64,000 nt of DNA from Maribacter algarum (ex Zhang et al. 2020) (GCF_005885635.1 NZ_VATY01000001.1:558001-622000), one strand, 5' to 3'; shown: positions 16,175 through 26,245, counted from the stretch's first letter. Made by a program: numbers and translations. Notes: generated by a model from the sequence alone, not told the origin.

Positions 16175-17425
16175 CTACTGAACTATTAGTGCTTCATTTA
16201 CCAAATTCTGGAACTTCTCTCGTAAACCGAGTTGGCGGTATGGCGATATTTGCATCATCATGATATAGATTAAATCGTTTTTAGGGTCTATCCTGAAATA
16301 AGTTCCTACAGCTCCACCCCAACCATAAACGCCTCTTTCTCCATTTGGCTTATAGGCTGCCACTGAAAACCCAAGACCAAAACCTGTTTCTCGCGGCATC
16401 AAGCGCAAAGGTTCTTTTTGGTGTTTTCGCACATCGCTCAAATGGTCTTTGGTCATTAATTGAAGTGTTTCCGGTTTTACAATTTCAGCTCCTTCAAAGG
16501 TTCCCATATTTCGCAACATTTGGCAAAATTTGATATAATCAGGTGTTGTTGACACCAAGCCTCCACCGCCCAAAAACAAAGTGACATTTTGCGTGAATCT
16601 GCTTTCGTGTGGTGCTTCGGATACGAATAAATTTCCATCTTCATCTGCTCCATAACCCACTGTAAATCTCTCGAGTTTTGCCTTTGGAAGTTGAAAATGG
16701 GTATCGACCATTTGCAATGGAACGAAAATATTTTCACTTAAATAGGTATCTAATGACTGGTTGGAAAGCACTTCAATTAAATACCCGATAACATCTGTTG
16801 AATATCCATAACCCCAATTGGTACCTGGTTCAAAGTATAGCGGCAATTCACATAACTTTCCGATAAACGTTTTCAAGTCTTTCGAATTCGTTAATCGCGC
16901 GTTTGCATATAGTTGGTTAATGTAGTCATTTTCACCTCTACCGTAACCAATGCCAGAAGTGTGTCTTAACAAGTCAATAATTTTAATTGGGTTTTTAGCT
17001 TTTTTCAAACCGCCTTGTTCTGAATGCATCTTCATGCTTTCGAACTCCGGAATAAACTTATGAATTGGGTCATCCAATTTAAATTTTCCCATTTCATAAA
17101 GCTGCATGAGGGCTATAGAAACAATAGGCTTAGTCATTGAAAAAATCCTATAGATACTATTCATTTTTAGCTTCTCTTTGTTCTGCAGGTTCGAAAATCC
17201 ATAGGTATCCAGATGAGCAAGTTTTCCTTTTCTTAGGATCGCGGTTTGAATACCTGCCAGCTGACCTGAGTCAACCACATCATGTAGTTGAGTATTGAGC
17301 TCTTCCAACTGATTACTAGATAAACCTACTGTTTCAGGTACGATGGTAGAGAAATCGCTTTGGGCTGAAAGTATCATCCCGAAAAAGAAAGAAACACAGC
17401 TAATAAATATTTTTTTGTAATTCAT
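16175..17425 (-). CDS. exported serine hydrolase, beta-lactamase/class C-like fold
   Basis: A 416-residue protein with a signal peptide (about 1-21) and the SxxK motif SMTK at 96-99, where Ser96 is the expected nucleophile. YGYSTDVIGYL supplies the Tyr of the second motif, and WGGAVGT takes the place of the KTG-like third motif, as in EstB-type esterases. This family includes esterases, D-amino-acid peptidases and peptidoglycan enzymes; a true antibiotic beta-lactamase is unlikely. It is one of three such proteins within 12 kb. It lies 18 bases after the GIN-domain lipoprotein gene on the same strand, so the two may share a transcript. Substrate unknown. Confidence 0.85.
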   Translation of the reverse strand: MNYKKIFISCVSFFFGMILSAQSDFSTIVPETVGLSSNQLEELNTQLHDVVDSGQLAGIQTAILRKGKLAHLDTYGFSNLQNKEKLKMNSIYRIFSMTKPIVSIALMQLYEMGKFKLDDPIHKFIPEFESMKMHSEQGGLKKAKNPIKIIDLLRHTSGIGYGRGENDYINQLYANARLTNSKDLKTFIGKLCELPLYFEPGTNWGYGYSTDVIGYLIEVLSNQSLDTYLSENIFVPLQMVDTHFQLPKAKLERFTVGYGADEDGNLFVSEAPHESRFTQNVTLFLGGGGLVSTTPDYIKFCQMLRNMGTFEGAEIVKPETLQLMTKDHLSDVRKHQKEPLRLMPRETGFGLGFSVAAYKPNGERGVYGWGGAVGTYFRIDPKNDLIYIMMMQISPYRQLGLREKFQNLVNEALIVQ

Positions 17426-17443
17426 GTATTAAATGTAGGGGAA

Positions 17444-18100
17444 CTAATTTGAATCTACCACTTGGCCAGAACCAGTATTTGAAATGTCTATAGCAGGAGA
17501 ACCTCTATAAAAAATACTTCCGCTACCTGTATTTGACCCACTCAATGCATCCGTACAATTGATTTCACAATCTCCCGATCCTAAATTGGCAATTGAACAG
17601 TCCGCGACGGTAAAACCAAATCCTTTATAGTTTCCAGAACCTGAATTCTTAATAGAAAGGGTGTTGCCAGAACCGTTCATGGTTATGTTACCACTGCCTT
17701 CATTATCGATGGTGAAAGCTGGCAAGTCCTCAAATCCTGAGACGGTAATATTTCCTGAACCGGTATTTTCAATTCCTTCAACATTCGGAACACCTATGAC
17801 CACATTTACCGTAATATCAATATAATTTCCATCGGCTAACACTACCTTTAAAACTCCGCCTTCTACAACCGTTTTTACTTCACTAATAATATTATCATCC
17901 GCAGACACTTGAACTTCCTGTGAAGTATTTTCCGATACTACAACGTCGATTGAAGTAGAATTTTCAATTTTCGTAAAACTGGCCACCTCACGACTTTGGG
18001 ATATGATGTTTCCCGAACCGCGAAAATCATCAGTATCAGAACAAGCACATAAAATAACGAGTATGAGTAAAAAACCTATTGTTAAGACTACTTTTTTCAT
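17444..18100 (-). CDS. GIN-domain (DUF2807) lipoprotein
   Basis: A 218-residue lipoprotein starting at the ATG at 18100 (the open frame begins five codons earlier at a TTG). The signal ends in the lipobox CACSDTDD. The mature part carries a repeated NxGSG turn: NTGSGN, NEGSGN, NSGSGN, NLGSGD, NTGSGS and NTGSGQ, spaced about 15-20 residues, as expected of a right-handed parallel beta-helix. This 'head GIN' family is sometimes called putative auto-transporter adhesin, but its function is not known. It precedes the serine hydrolase gene by 18 bases. Confidence 0.85.
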   Translation of the reverse strand: MKKVVLTIGFLLILVILCACSDTDDFRGSGNIISQSREVASFTKIENSTSIDVVVSENTSQEVQVSADDNIISEVKTVVEGGVLKVVLADGNYIDITVNVVIGVPNVEGIENTGSGNITVSGFEDLPAFTIDNEGSGNITMNGSGNTLSIKNSGSGNYKGFGFTVADCSIANLGSGDCEINCTDALSGSNTGSGSIFYRGSPAIDISNTGSGQVVDSN

Positions 18101-18143
18101 ATTGCATTTTTTCAACTACCAAACTAGTAACTTAGGGAATAAT

Positions 18144-18173
18144 AAAAGTCCCATAAGAAGTATTGGGACTTTT
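18144..18173 (-). terminator. rho-independent terminator after the TPR-AraC gene
   Basis: AAAAGTCCCA (18144-18153) pairs perfectly with TGGGACTTTT (18164-18173) around a 10-base loop; the minus strand continues with TTTTATTATT. It separates the regulator gene from the GIN-domain gene. Confidence 0.75.
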
Positions 18174-18341
18174 TCAAGAACAAATTCTTCAGTGAAGCTA
18201 TATCTTGATTACGAGTAAACAAGCTGTTAAAATCCTAATAGTTAGAGCAGACCAAAATTCATTTCTTACTAGAGCAATAAAGTTTAGGGCGAACGTTTAT
18301 ATGGAGTCTTAAAAAATCAAAAAAGTATCAATTAGATAATT

Positions 18342-20231
18342 TCAGGAAGCATGTTTAATTTTATATTCCCTGGGGGAAATACCCGTCTCTTTCTTAAAAG
18401 CCCTGTAGAAGCTACTTTTAGAATTGAAACCGCAGGTATAGGCTATACCTACCAAAGAATATTTTTCGTACCCCTCTAATCTCAACTTCTCTTTTACAGC
18501 TTCTACTCTAAAGTGATTCATATAATCGTAAAAGGAGCTAGATAAAGAATGATTCAAGAGTGCAGATAGTTTTTTGTCAGAAGTATTTATGAGTTCGGCC
18601 AACCCACTCAAAGTAAGTTCTTGGTTTAAATAGGGTTTTTCATTTTTGATAACATCTTTCAAGGTTTCGAATAGTACTTTAGCCTCGTCTTTCTGAAGAT
18701 ACTCTACTGTACTTCTATTTTTTAGCTTAGAATTATAATGCTTTTTTTTAAGATAAATTATACCGCCGCCCAACAGCAATAATATCAAAACAAGCCAAAT
18801 CCAAAAATAATTAGTATTTGATGTAAGAACTTCTCTATCAACACTTAAATCTTGTTTATTTTCTTCTTCATTTTTTCTAAGTGTTTCAACCACCAATTGT
18901 TTAGTAATAGCAAATATCTCCTTAGTACTATTCAAATCAACGTTTATCGCTTCCAGTTCCTTTTTGGCTTGTAACGCCAAATCATATTTCTCCTGCTCTT
19001 CATAAACTCGAACCAAATTTTCATAAGATAAAGCCAATTCCCTTTTTAAACCAGAATTCTTGTTTACCATCACTGACTTCAATGCGTATTTTTCTGCATT
19101 TTCAAAATCCTTCATTCCGAAATAGGAGCTTGAGAAGGCATAGTATATCTCATCTTCATAGGCTTCGTCATCTATAGCCGCAAATGCTCTCTGGGCGTCT
19201 TGAAAATAGTTGAAGGCTAAGTCATATTTTTCTCTTTTTAGTGCCACTAAACCCAATCCGTGCAAAGGATCGCCTACGGTCTTTATTCCTGTTTCTTTTT
19301 TGTAATCCAGTGATTTATTAAAATAATTTTCGGCCTCATCAGGCCTGTTTAATTCCAACATTAATTCACCAATATTGGCATAAATAGCACTTAGCCGATT
19401 AATGTTTTCACTCTTTTCGTAAAACTCCTTAACTAAATTAAAATAATGAATCGCTTCTTCATATAATTCCGCGCGTTCTAAAAGGTAACCGATGTGGTGC
19501 TCAGTAAGGGCAACTGCACTAAATTCTCCTTTCTCAAAAAATGTTTTTCTCGCCTCAAAAAAGAGTTCTAGTGCTTCACTGGGTTTACCTATATTATTTA
19601 TGGCAATGCCTTTATTTAGAATAGCTCCCGCACAGTATAATTCTTTTTGTCTACAAAGCGCCAAGGCTTCTTCTAACAATTCTAGTGCTTTGTTATACTT
19701 TCCTTGGCCTAAATAACTGCTTGCTATGTTTGCCTTTACTTCATAAATCAATTTCGGGTTACTGATTTTTTCAGAAATATTTAGAGAAAGTCTATAATTA
19801 TCCCTTGATGCTTCAAAATTTCCGAGAATAAAAAAATAACGTCCTAAACTATTATATCCCTCGGCAAGATTGATAGAATCCTTAGCGGACTCACTTAAGA
19901 CAATAGACTGTTTAAAAAAATCGATGGAGTCGTCCATTTCTCCAAGAATCAAAGCCGAAGAACCTCGATAACGTAATAATTCTGCTTTAGCTTTGAAATC
20001 ATTCAATTCCTCAGCCAGTAAAAGGCCTTCAGAAGTAAATTCCAGGACTTGACGAGCTGAAGAATTAGCACTCTCCTCACAGAATTGCAGGATAGCAGCT
20101 AACTTTTTAGATCCCACAGTAGTAGAAATTCTACTTGCAAGACTATCCAAAGATTTCTTTTCATTCGTTTCCTGAGCAAAAACCTGGAGCGCGAAAAAGC
20201 AAATTAGTAGAATATGAATTTTTAAATGCAA
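18342..20231 (-). CDS. membrane-tethered AraC-family regulator with periplasmic TPR repeats
   Basis: A 629-residue one-protein sensor-regulator. It has a signal peptide (about 1-19), a long region of tetratricopeptide repeats (about 60-430, with A/G-Y-x-L-G and Y-F/A-x-A-L patterns), a transmembrane helix at about 476-495 and a cytoplasmic AraC-type double helix-turn-helix at about 530-629 (LTLSGLAELI, YTCGFNSKSSFYRAFKK, GISPREY). The start is a TTG at 20231; an in-frame stop lies upstream and no ATG fits, so TTG is accepted. The DNA-binding half is nearly the same as that of the regulator at 28503-29642. It lies downstream of a serine hydrolase operon. Confidence 0.88.
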   Translation of the reverse strand: MHLKIHILLICFFALQVFAQETNEKKSLDSLASRISTTVGSKKLAAILQFCEESANSSARQVLEFTSEGLLLAEELNDFKAKAELLRYRGSSALILGEMDDSIDFFKQSIVLSESAKDSINLAEGYNSLGRYFFILGNFEASRDNYRLSLNISEKISNPKLIYEVKANIASSYLGQGKYNKALELLEEALALCRQKELYCAGAILNKGIAINNIGKPSEALELFFEARKTFFEKGEFSAVALTEHHIGYLLERAELYEEAIHYFNLVKEFYEKSENINRLSAIYANIGELMLELNRPDEAENYFNKSLDYKKETGIKTVGDPLHGLGLVALKREKYDLAFNYFQDAQRAFAAIDDEAYEDEIYYAFSSSYFGMKDFENAEKYALKSVMVNKNSGLKRELALSYENLVRVYEEQEKYDLALQAKKELEAINVDLNSTKEIFAITKQLVVETLRKNEEENKQDLSVDREVLTSNTNYFWIWLVLILLLLGGGIIYLKKKHYNSKLKNRSTVEYLQKDEAKVLFETLKDVIKNEKPYLNQELTLSGLAELINTSDKKLSALLNHSLSSSFYDYMNHFRVEAVKEKLRLEGYEKYSLVGIAYTCGFNSKSSFYRAFKKETGISPREYKIKHAS

Positions 20232-20362
20232 TTGAAATTGTTGTTTAGATAAAAATATTAAAAATGAGAATTACTATATCTGCTTAGGTCACAAGATATA
20301 ACACTAAATCAATTTTTGTTAATCAATTGGCAAGCAGGCTCTTTTAAATTGGTCATTTCAAC

Positions 20363-21760
20363 TCATTTAATTTTTCGCAACTTCATTATCTCACCATACT
20401 GAATATAGTTTGCCTCTATAATTTCATTTTTTGCATTGAATTCAAAGGTATGCCATCCGTCAAATTCTTTGAAAAAAAAGGTGTTTTCATTCTGCGCATG
20501 CAATTGCAAGGGTGGTATTCTTTTTCCAGTACTGATTAACTTGTCACCTTTTAGTTTAATTTTAATTTCTCGTCCGGATTCGAAGACAAAAGTACCTTCA
20601 TATCGCTTTAATACTTGCTTCGGCAACAGTATCTCCTTTTTCTGTGGCAAACCCAGTAAAAAACGCTCCAATTGGTCATGAAAATCAATAAACGCTTTGC
20701 CTCCACTCGAGGTCAACATGATCAAACCTAAATCTTGATCTGGATAGAAATCATAAAAACTGGCGTACCCGTCTAAATCTCCCCCATGCCCTAGGGCTAA
20801 GATATTCTTTTTTCCTCCTTTTCTGGATTCAAACATTCCAAAGCCATAAGAAAGTGCGCCGCTTACCTTTTCTTTTTGGAAGGTCAAAAGCAAAGGAGAA
20901 ATTGCTCCCGTAGCTTGATGAATCTTGTAGTCTTGCATTTGTGCCTCCATAATTCTGATCAAATCTTCGCCAGACGAGAATATCCCCCCCGAAGCCTTTG
21001 TAGTTCCCGTTACCCAAGGTCGTAATTCAATCTCTCTCTTGTGGGTAGCATACGGTATTGCCAACAAATTGAGAGGAATATTTTTTTCAACCACGGTTGT
21101 ATTTTCCAATCCATGGGGTTGATTCACATACTCTTGTAACAGTGTAGCGTAAGGTTTCCCGCTAACCTTTTCCATAATATGGCCTAATAGCGCATAACCA
21201 AAGTTGGAATACGAAAATCGTTTTTCAGCTTTGGTATTAACCTTCATATTGGTCAAATCCTTCAGTAATAACACTTTTGTATAAGGTTTTTTCTGAGGTG
21301 TGCCATTTGGTGAGGGAGGTAACGATTTTCCATCATGTGGGAAACCTGCTCTGTGATGCAAAAGATCTTTAATAGTAATTCTATTTAATTTCATAAGAAC
21401 TTCAGAGGAAACATCTTCTTTGAGGTATTTCGAAATGGGTGCCTTTAATTCAAGTAAACCTTGTTCAAGAAGGGTGTTGGCAATAATTGCTGTAAACGTT
21501 TTGCTGATTGAGGCTATTTGGAAAACACTTTTCTCCGAAATTGGCAGTCCATTTTTTCGCTTTGTGTTACCCCTTTTAATATATGTTACCTTTCCATTTT
21601 CTACGATAGCCACTATTATAGCGGGTATATTGTTCTTTTTTACATAGTCATCTATTCGAACCGTAATTGAATCTATGTTTGTAGTCTGTATACGTTCCGA
21701 TTCTTGAGATTGAAGATGAGTCCAAAATAAAAATATTGTCAGTATCAAAATATGTTTCAT
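20363..21760 (-). CDS. exported serine hydrolase, beta-lactamase-like
   Basis: A 465-residue protein with a signal peptide (about 1-18), the SxxK motif SISK at 84-87, the YSN motif (FSYSNFGYALLGH) and HGG (GHGGDLDGY), so all three active-site elements of the class C/AmpH-like group are present. A C-terminal domain of about 100 residues follows, rich in beta-strands, as in many such hydrolases. Its start overlaps the stop of the upstream gene by four bases (ATGA), so the two are translationally coupled. It is exported and probably acts on peptides or esters in the periplasm; substrate unknown. Confidence 0.87.
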   Translation of the reverse strand: MKHILILTIFLFWTHLQSQESERIQTTNIDSITVRIDDYVKKNNIPAIIVAIVENGKVTYIKRGNTKRKNGLPISEKSVFQIASISKTFTAIIANTLLEQGLLELKAPISKYLKEDVSSEVLMKLNRITIKDLLHHRAGFPHDGKSLPPSPNGTPQKKPYTKVLLLKDLTNMKVNTKAEKRFSYSNFGYALLGHIMEKVSGKPYATLLQEYVNQPHGLENTTVVEKNIPLNLLAIPYATHKREIELRPWVTGTTKASGGIFSSGEDLIRIMEAQMQDYKIHQATGAISPLLLTFQKEKVSGALSYGFGMFESRKGGKKNILALGHGGDLDGYASFYDFYPDQDLGLIMLTSSGGKAFIDFHDQLERFLLGLPQKKEILLPKQVLKRYEGTFVFESGREIKIKLKGDKLISTGKRIPPLQLHAQNENTFFFKEFDGWHTFEFNAKNEIIEANYIQYGEIMKLRKIK

Positions 21761-22749
21761 GCTTGTTTTTTTAGTTTGATTTTTTGTGTTCTCGTAGCCC
21801 CATTTACCTCTACCACAAGAAGATAATTTCCTGTTTTCTCCACATGCTCGTTCAATAGACCTTCGTATATATTTTCTTGCAGTTTAGAATTGACGATATT
21901 CTTAAAAAGCGAACCATCTGGTCTGAGCAGTGCAATGCGAACTTGAGTATTTTTAATATTGGTCAACCCTAAAGTAACGCCATGCCTATCATGATTAATT
22001 GATAAGACGGTACCTTTAGGTAATTTTCCCGAAGACTCAGACTTACGATACTTTTTATAGGCAATTTGCTCTCCAAATAAAAAAGGAAATACTTCACGCA
22101 ACCAGCTACTCTGAACATGAATACGCTGTATCATAAATTGTCCATCGATTGCAGTATGCAACAAATAAGACCCTGGTTTAACTGAATTCGGGTTCCATGA
22201 GAAATCATAAGTGCCTTTTTCCAAGTAGTTATCGACGAGTGTTCGAATTGACTCACCCTCCTCGGTCACTATTTCCAATTTTGCATTTACAGGGGTTTCT
22301 TTTACATGTAGTGTAACCCCAGTATTCCCCTTTGGATTATTATCAAGGGTACACCACACACCATTCGGAAGTTTCCCGTGTATGGGTACGATACTCTCCC
22401 AGCCTGGATCTCTTTCAACCTCATAAGCGCTTGGATGAACACAATTGCGAATCGTGTCATATCTAGAATTTCCTTCTTTGGTAATTTTAAAAATCAAAAG
22501 CCCTGATTCGTTTTTCCTTTTCGAGGATTTTTTTTTTGAATTTATGGACCCACTAGGGTTTGAAGCACATCCGAAGTACAGCCATTTAATGTAATCGTCA
22601 TCCTTGTTTTTAAAATATTCATAATAGGGGTGTGCCTTGTTGAAGCTATTGGACTCTAGTTCTATATCGACCGTGAGGCCATCTGACTGCCCATAAAAAT
22701 TGACTGCTACCAATAGCAAGGCGATACTTGAAATAATGTTTGTTTTCAT
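21757..22749 (-). CDS. secreted protein with FlgD-like Ig modules, unknown function
   Basis: A 330-residue protein with a signal peptide (about 1-20). Residues 21-140 are unlike any family I recognise and include two cysteines (GCAS, NCVH). Two later segments, about 150-210 and 265-327, have the pattern of FlgD-type Ig domains (KLEIVTEEGESIRTLV..SYLLH and VRIALLRPDGSLFKNI..NYLLVVEV). It lacks the basic T9SS tail. It is the first gene of a two-gene operon with the serine hydrolase and is divergent from the LytS/LytTR pair, which may control it (inference). Confidence 0.6.
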   Translation of the reverse strand: MKTNIISSIALLLVAVNFYGQSDGLTVDIELESNSFNKAHPYYEYFKNKDDDYIKWLYFGCASNPSGSINSKKKSSKRKNESGLLIFKITKEGNSRYDTIRNCVHPSAYEVERDPGWESIVPIHGKLPNGVWCTLDNNPKGNTGVTLHVKETPVNAKLEIVTEEGESIRTLVDNYLEKGTYDFSWNPNSVKPGSYLLHTAIDGQFMIQRIHVQSSWLREVFPFLFGEQIAYKKYRKSESSGKLPKGTVLSINHDRHGVTLGLTNIKNTQVRIALLRPDGSLFKNIVNSKLQENIYEGLLNEHVEKTGNYLLVVEVNGATRTQKIKLKKQA

Positions 22750-22976
22750 ATCTGTTATTTTTTAGATTCGGCACTAAGCTATCCGTATTATCTTTTTGGT
22801 TTTCAAAAAAACGACCAAGCTATAGTTTCCATAGGCTATTTATCACGTTTTAGTCCATAGACTTTATTCGACCTTAAAATGCTTTCATTAAGGGTTGTTA
22901 TAACACCTATTCGTCTACAATTCCGAATAAACAGCCTCAAAGTTGTTATTTTAGGAGTGTTATATTATTTCGAAAA

Positions 22977-24053
22977 ATGCTGGATAGAATTTTGAAAAAT
23001 CGGGTACTGACCCATATTCTGTTTTGGGTTGTCATACTCATACTCCAATCTCAAGTGTTTCTGTATACAGGATATACCCTAAAAGTAATTTCGGTATATA
23101 CCCTTGCTATTTTACCATCTATTTTAATAGCGGCTTACCTTCTTGTTTACTACCAACTGCCAAAATATGCATACAAGAAGAGATACCTTAAGTTCATAGG
23201 GTCGGTTTTGTTGAGTATGTATTTCTTGACCGTATTGGCCCGATTACTTACGGTATTCGTTGCTGAACCTATTATTGGAGTTGTTGAGGACACCTCTACC
23301 ATTAATATGCTCTTACTCGTATTATTTAGTCTTGATAGACTAGCGCGTAACTATTTACTTCCTATTTATATCGCTCCTACAATTATGGCTAGTATTAAAT
23401 TGTTGAAACAAAGAAGTGAAGAAAGAAGAAGATTGGATGAATTGGAAAAGGAAAAAACAACGGCCGAACTAAACTTCTTAAAAGCCCAAATACATCCTCA
23501 CTTTTTGTTAAATACCTTAAACAATATTTACGCCCTTACCCTTAAAAATTCTGATAAGTCGTCTGAGTCAGTTTTGAAATTATCCGAAATGCTAACTTAT
23601 GTGCTATATCGATGTAATGAAAAATATGTTTCGCTAAAAGACGAAGTACGGCTTTTGGATAACTATATAGCATTAGAAAAATTAAGGTACGGACCGGACT
23701 TAAAAATTACATTTGATAAAGATATCAATGACACCCATATTCAAATTGCTCCACTTATCTTATTATCAATTGTTGAAAATGCTTTCAAACATGGTATCAG
23801 TAGTGCTTTAAATGAACCGACCGTCAATATGAGTTTAAAGGCAACAAAAGATATATTAACTTTCGTTGTTTTTAACACCAAAAGTCCAGATTCACAAGAA
23901 GATTTGACCAATTACACCAAGGGTATTGGAAGTTCAAACATTAAAAAACAGCTCGACCTAATCTACCCGGACAACTATGAATTAAAGGTAGAAGAAACAG
24001 ATATAACCTATGAAGTACACTTGGAAATCAATTTAATTACCATCTTGTCATGA
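22977..24053 (+). CDS. LytS/YehU-type sensor histidine kinase
   Basis: A 358-residue kinase with four predicted transmembrane helices in the first 140 residues, a short coiled coil (about 145-165) and a His_kinase domain: the phospho-acceptor region is QIHPHFLLNTLNNIY with His175, and the ATPase part carries IVENAFKHG and GIGSSNIKKQL. It has almost no periplasmic domain, so the signal is probably membrane-related. Its stop overlaps the start of the LytTR regulator (ATGA), so the pair is made together. It is divergent from the 21757-22749 operon, with 227 bases between. Confidence 0.92.
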   Translation: MLDRILKNRVLTHILFWVVILILQSQVFLYTGYTLKVISVYTLAILPSILIAAYLLVYYQLPKYAYKKRYLKFIGSVLLSMYFLTVLARLLTVFVAEPIIGVVEDTSTINMLLLVLFSLDRLARNYLLPIYIAPTIMASIKLLKQRSEERRRLDELEKEKTTAELNFLKAQIHPHFLLNTLNNIYALTLKNSDKSSESVLKLSEMLTYVLYRCNEKYVSLKDEVRLLDNYIALEKLRYGPDLKITFDKDINDTHIQIAPLILLSIVENAFKHGISSALNEPTVNMSLKATKDILTFVVFNTKSPDSQEDLTNYTKGIGSSNIKKQLDLIYPDNYELKVEETDITYEVHLEINLITILS

Positions 24054-24757
24054 CTACTAAGTGTATTATCGTTGATGACGAACCTTTAGGAATAGAAGTT
24101 ATTGAAAACTATCTCATTCAGTTGGATGGTTATGAAATCAAGGCACGTTGTAAGAATGCTATTGAAGCGTTTTCCATATTGGAAAAGCATGAAATCGATT
24201 TGATGTTCCTTGATATTCAAATGCCCAAACTTACAGGTATTGAATTTTTGAAATCTTTGAAACACCCTCCACAAGTTATTTTGACCACAGCCTATATCGA
24301 TTATGCCGTAGAAAGCTATGAACTTGATATTTTAGATTATTTGGTCAAGCCAATTTCATTTGAGCGATTTCTAAAATCAATCACCAAATACGCCAAGCAA
24401 AATAGTGGGAGCCAACAAACAATATCAGCTACGACCACTATTAAAAATGTACAAGACTACATCTATGTAAGGGCTGATAAAAAAAAATACAAAATTCTAT
24501 TTGCTAACATTCTTTATATTGAAAGTGTTAAGGATTATGTGAAGATTCACTTAATCAATAAACGGTTGATGGTCAAAACAACCTTGATTGATTTTGAACA
24601 GCAATTGCCCTCGGAATCATTTTTAAGAATTCATCGGTCTTATGTGGTCAACTTAAACCATATTACGGCACATACCTTGAAGGATGTGGAAATAGGTGAA
24701 ATAGAAATACCTATAGGGGTGAGTTATAAACAAAGTGTGTTTGAAAAGCTTAGATGA
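24050..24757 (+). CDS. LytTR-family response regulator
   Basis: A 235-residue regulator. The receiver domain (1-120) has the acidic pair DD at 9-10, the phosphate-accepting Asp55 in LMFLDIQMPK and the lysine of LVKPISF. The LytTR DNA-binding domain (about 130-235) has ILYIESVKDYVKIH and the FLRIHRSYVVNLNHI motif. It is coupled to the histidine kinase before it. Its stop directly adjoins the stop of the convergent S41 peptidase gene, with no base between. Targets are not shown, but the divergent hydrolase operon is the natural candidate. Confidence 0.93.
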   Translation: MTTKCIIVDDEPLGIEVIENYLIQLDGYEIKARCKNAIEAFSILEKHEIDLMFLDIQMPKLTGIEFLKSLKHPPQVILTTAYIDYAVESYELDILDYLVKPISFERFLKSITKYAKQNSGSQQTISATTTIKNVQDYIYVRADKKKYKILFANILYIESVKDYVKIHLINKRLMVKTTLIDFEQQLPSESFLRIHRSYVVNLNHITAHTLKDVEIGEIEIPIGVSYKQSVFEKLR

Positions 24758-26245
24758 CTATTGTCTAATTAATGCTAGAGTGTAGTCTAAAACGCTATCT
24801 TTCTTATCAATTTCCTGCTGAACCGTATTTCGCAACCGATGATCAGGAATGACCCCATGACCATCATTTTTATAGGAAACGTCAGTAGTGTAATTAACCA
24901 GACAAATTAGTATACGGTTTTTTGAATGGGGCAACGTCATGAATGTTTGAATGCCACTGATATTAGTGACAGGGTTACCGCCAGTTTCTTCACCTAAAAA
25001 AATAGCATCTTTTCTGTGCTCTTTTAAGATTCCACTCACCTCACCTGTTGCAGAAAATGACCAACCATCAATCAAGACATACAAATTGCCAGTGAAAAGG
25101 TTCTCCGAAGGTGGTTGTGGTTTCTCCTCATAACCAAGTTGGCTTTTCATTGGATATACGTCGTCAACTTTTTCATTAAGAAAATTCTTTTTGAATTCCG
25201 TTCTTGATAAAATATCAAATTCATAGTACTCCGGATTTGGCAATGTCCTGATTTTGGCAAAAACCTCTTTATACAAATGAAAAGGCTTCTTTACAAGATG
25301 TTTCAATAACTCTAATTGGGGTTTAACATCCCCGCCTTGATTTCCACGTAAATCTAAAATTAGATTAGCGGCACCTCTATTTTTTACTTCTTTAAATGAA
25401 CTTTTTATAAATTTACTAAAACGTTCACCCTTCTTGCTCTTAAGACCATTACTAAATTGGGTAACTTTGAGATATGCGATGTCATCGTTTAAAAATTCAA
25501 AATACAACGGTTTAGGTTCTCTTCGCCACCAAGGCACAAATTCAGTATCGTAACGCTCATTTAACCTTTTTTTGAATGTTGATTCGTGTATACCGTCTAC
25601 TTCAATAACTAAATTATCACCTTCTGGACTTATTATTTCTAACTCGTATTTCCTAGCATCTCCAAAAAAGTGGGTGTATAGTAACCGGAATTCTTCCTCT
25701 ACAATTTCACGAGGCCTTGTTTTGTTGTACCCATCTTTAAACCAACGGTCAACCATATAATCAAAAACCTCAATTGCAGACTTGCCATTTATGGACTTCA
25801 AGATTGATCCTTCCACTATGTCAGGTTGGTCAGAGACGTTGCTCAAAATATAAAGCTGGTCATCATAAAAATAGAGGTCTAAGGGTAATAAATTTGCGCT
25901 TGTCACAACAAAATCTTCCCATTTTGATGACGGGACTATAATAGTATGCCCGTTCCTAATTAAGTTGGAAAGTGGAGCTATTAAACGAAAAAAATCTATA
26001 CTGCTCATATCGTCAACAATATCTTTCTTTACTTCTTCGAAGAAAGCGTCCATTTCTTTTTTTGACGTGTAATTATACAAACTTGGTTGGGCTGTTTCCA
26101 GATTTCTTTTTAGATTCTCCAAATCTTGGAGCAAGCGATTTTTTTCAATTAGTGGTGCTGCAATATTTATTTCACTTTGAGAAAATGAAGCATTGCTAAT
26201 CACAAATAAAATAAATACTAATGGATACAATCGATTTAAATTCAT
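24758..26245 (-). CDS. S41-family (C-terminal processing-like) exported peptidase
   Basis: A 495-residue protein with a signal peptide (about 1-22) and a peptidase S41 domain at about 250-475: LILDLRGNQGGD near 295-306 and the nucleophile segment GWSFSATGE, with Ser398 as likely catalytic residue. The N-terminal part (about 35-210) is helical and is followed by a region that could be a degenerate PDZ domain. Members trim or degrade exported proteins. It is probably monocistronic. The exact substrate is unknown. Confidence 0.85.
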   Translation of the reverse strand: MNLNRLYPLVFILFVISNASFSQSEINIAAPLIEKNRLLQDLENLKRNLETAQPSLYNYTSKKEMDAFFEEVKKDIVDDMSSIDFFRLIAPLSNLIRNGHTIIVPSSKWEDFVVTSANLLPLDLYFYDDQLYILSNVSDQPDIVEGSILKSINGKSAIEVFDYMVDRWFKDGYNKTRPREIVEEEFRLLYTHFFGDARKYELEIISPEGDNLVIEVDGIHESTFKKRLNERYDTEFVPWWRREPKPLYFEFLNDDIAYLKVTQFSNGLKSKKGERFSKFIKSSFKEVKNRGAANLILDLRGNQGGDVKPQLELLKHLVKKPFHLYKEVFAKIRTLPNPEYYEFDILSRTEFKKNFLNEKVDDVYPMKSQLGYEEKPQPPSENLFTGNLYVLIDGWSFSATGEVSGILKEHRKDAIFLGEETGGNPVTNISGIQTFMTLPHSKNRILICLVNYTTDVSYKNDGHGVIPDHRLRNTVQQEIDKKDSVLDYTLALIRQ

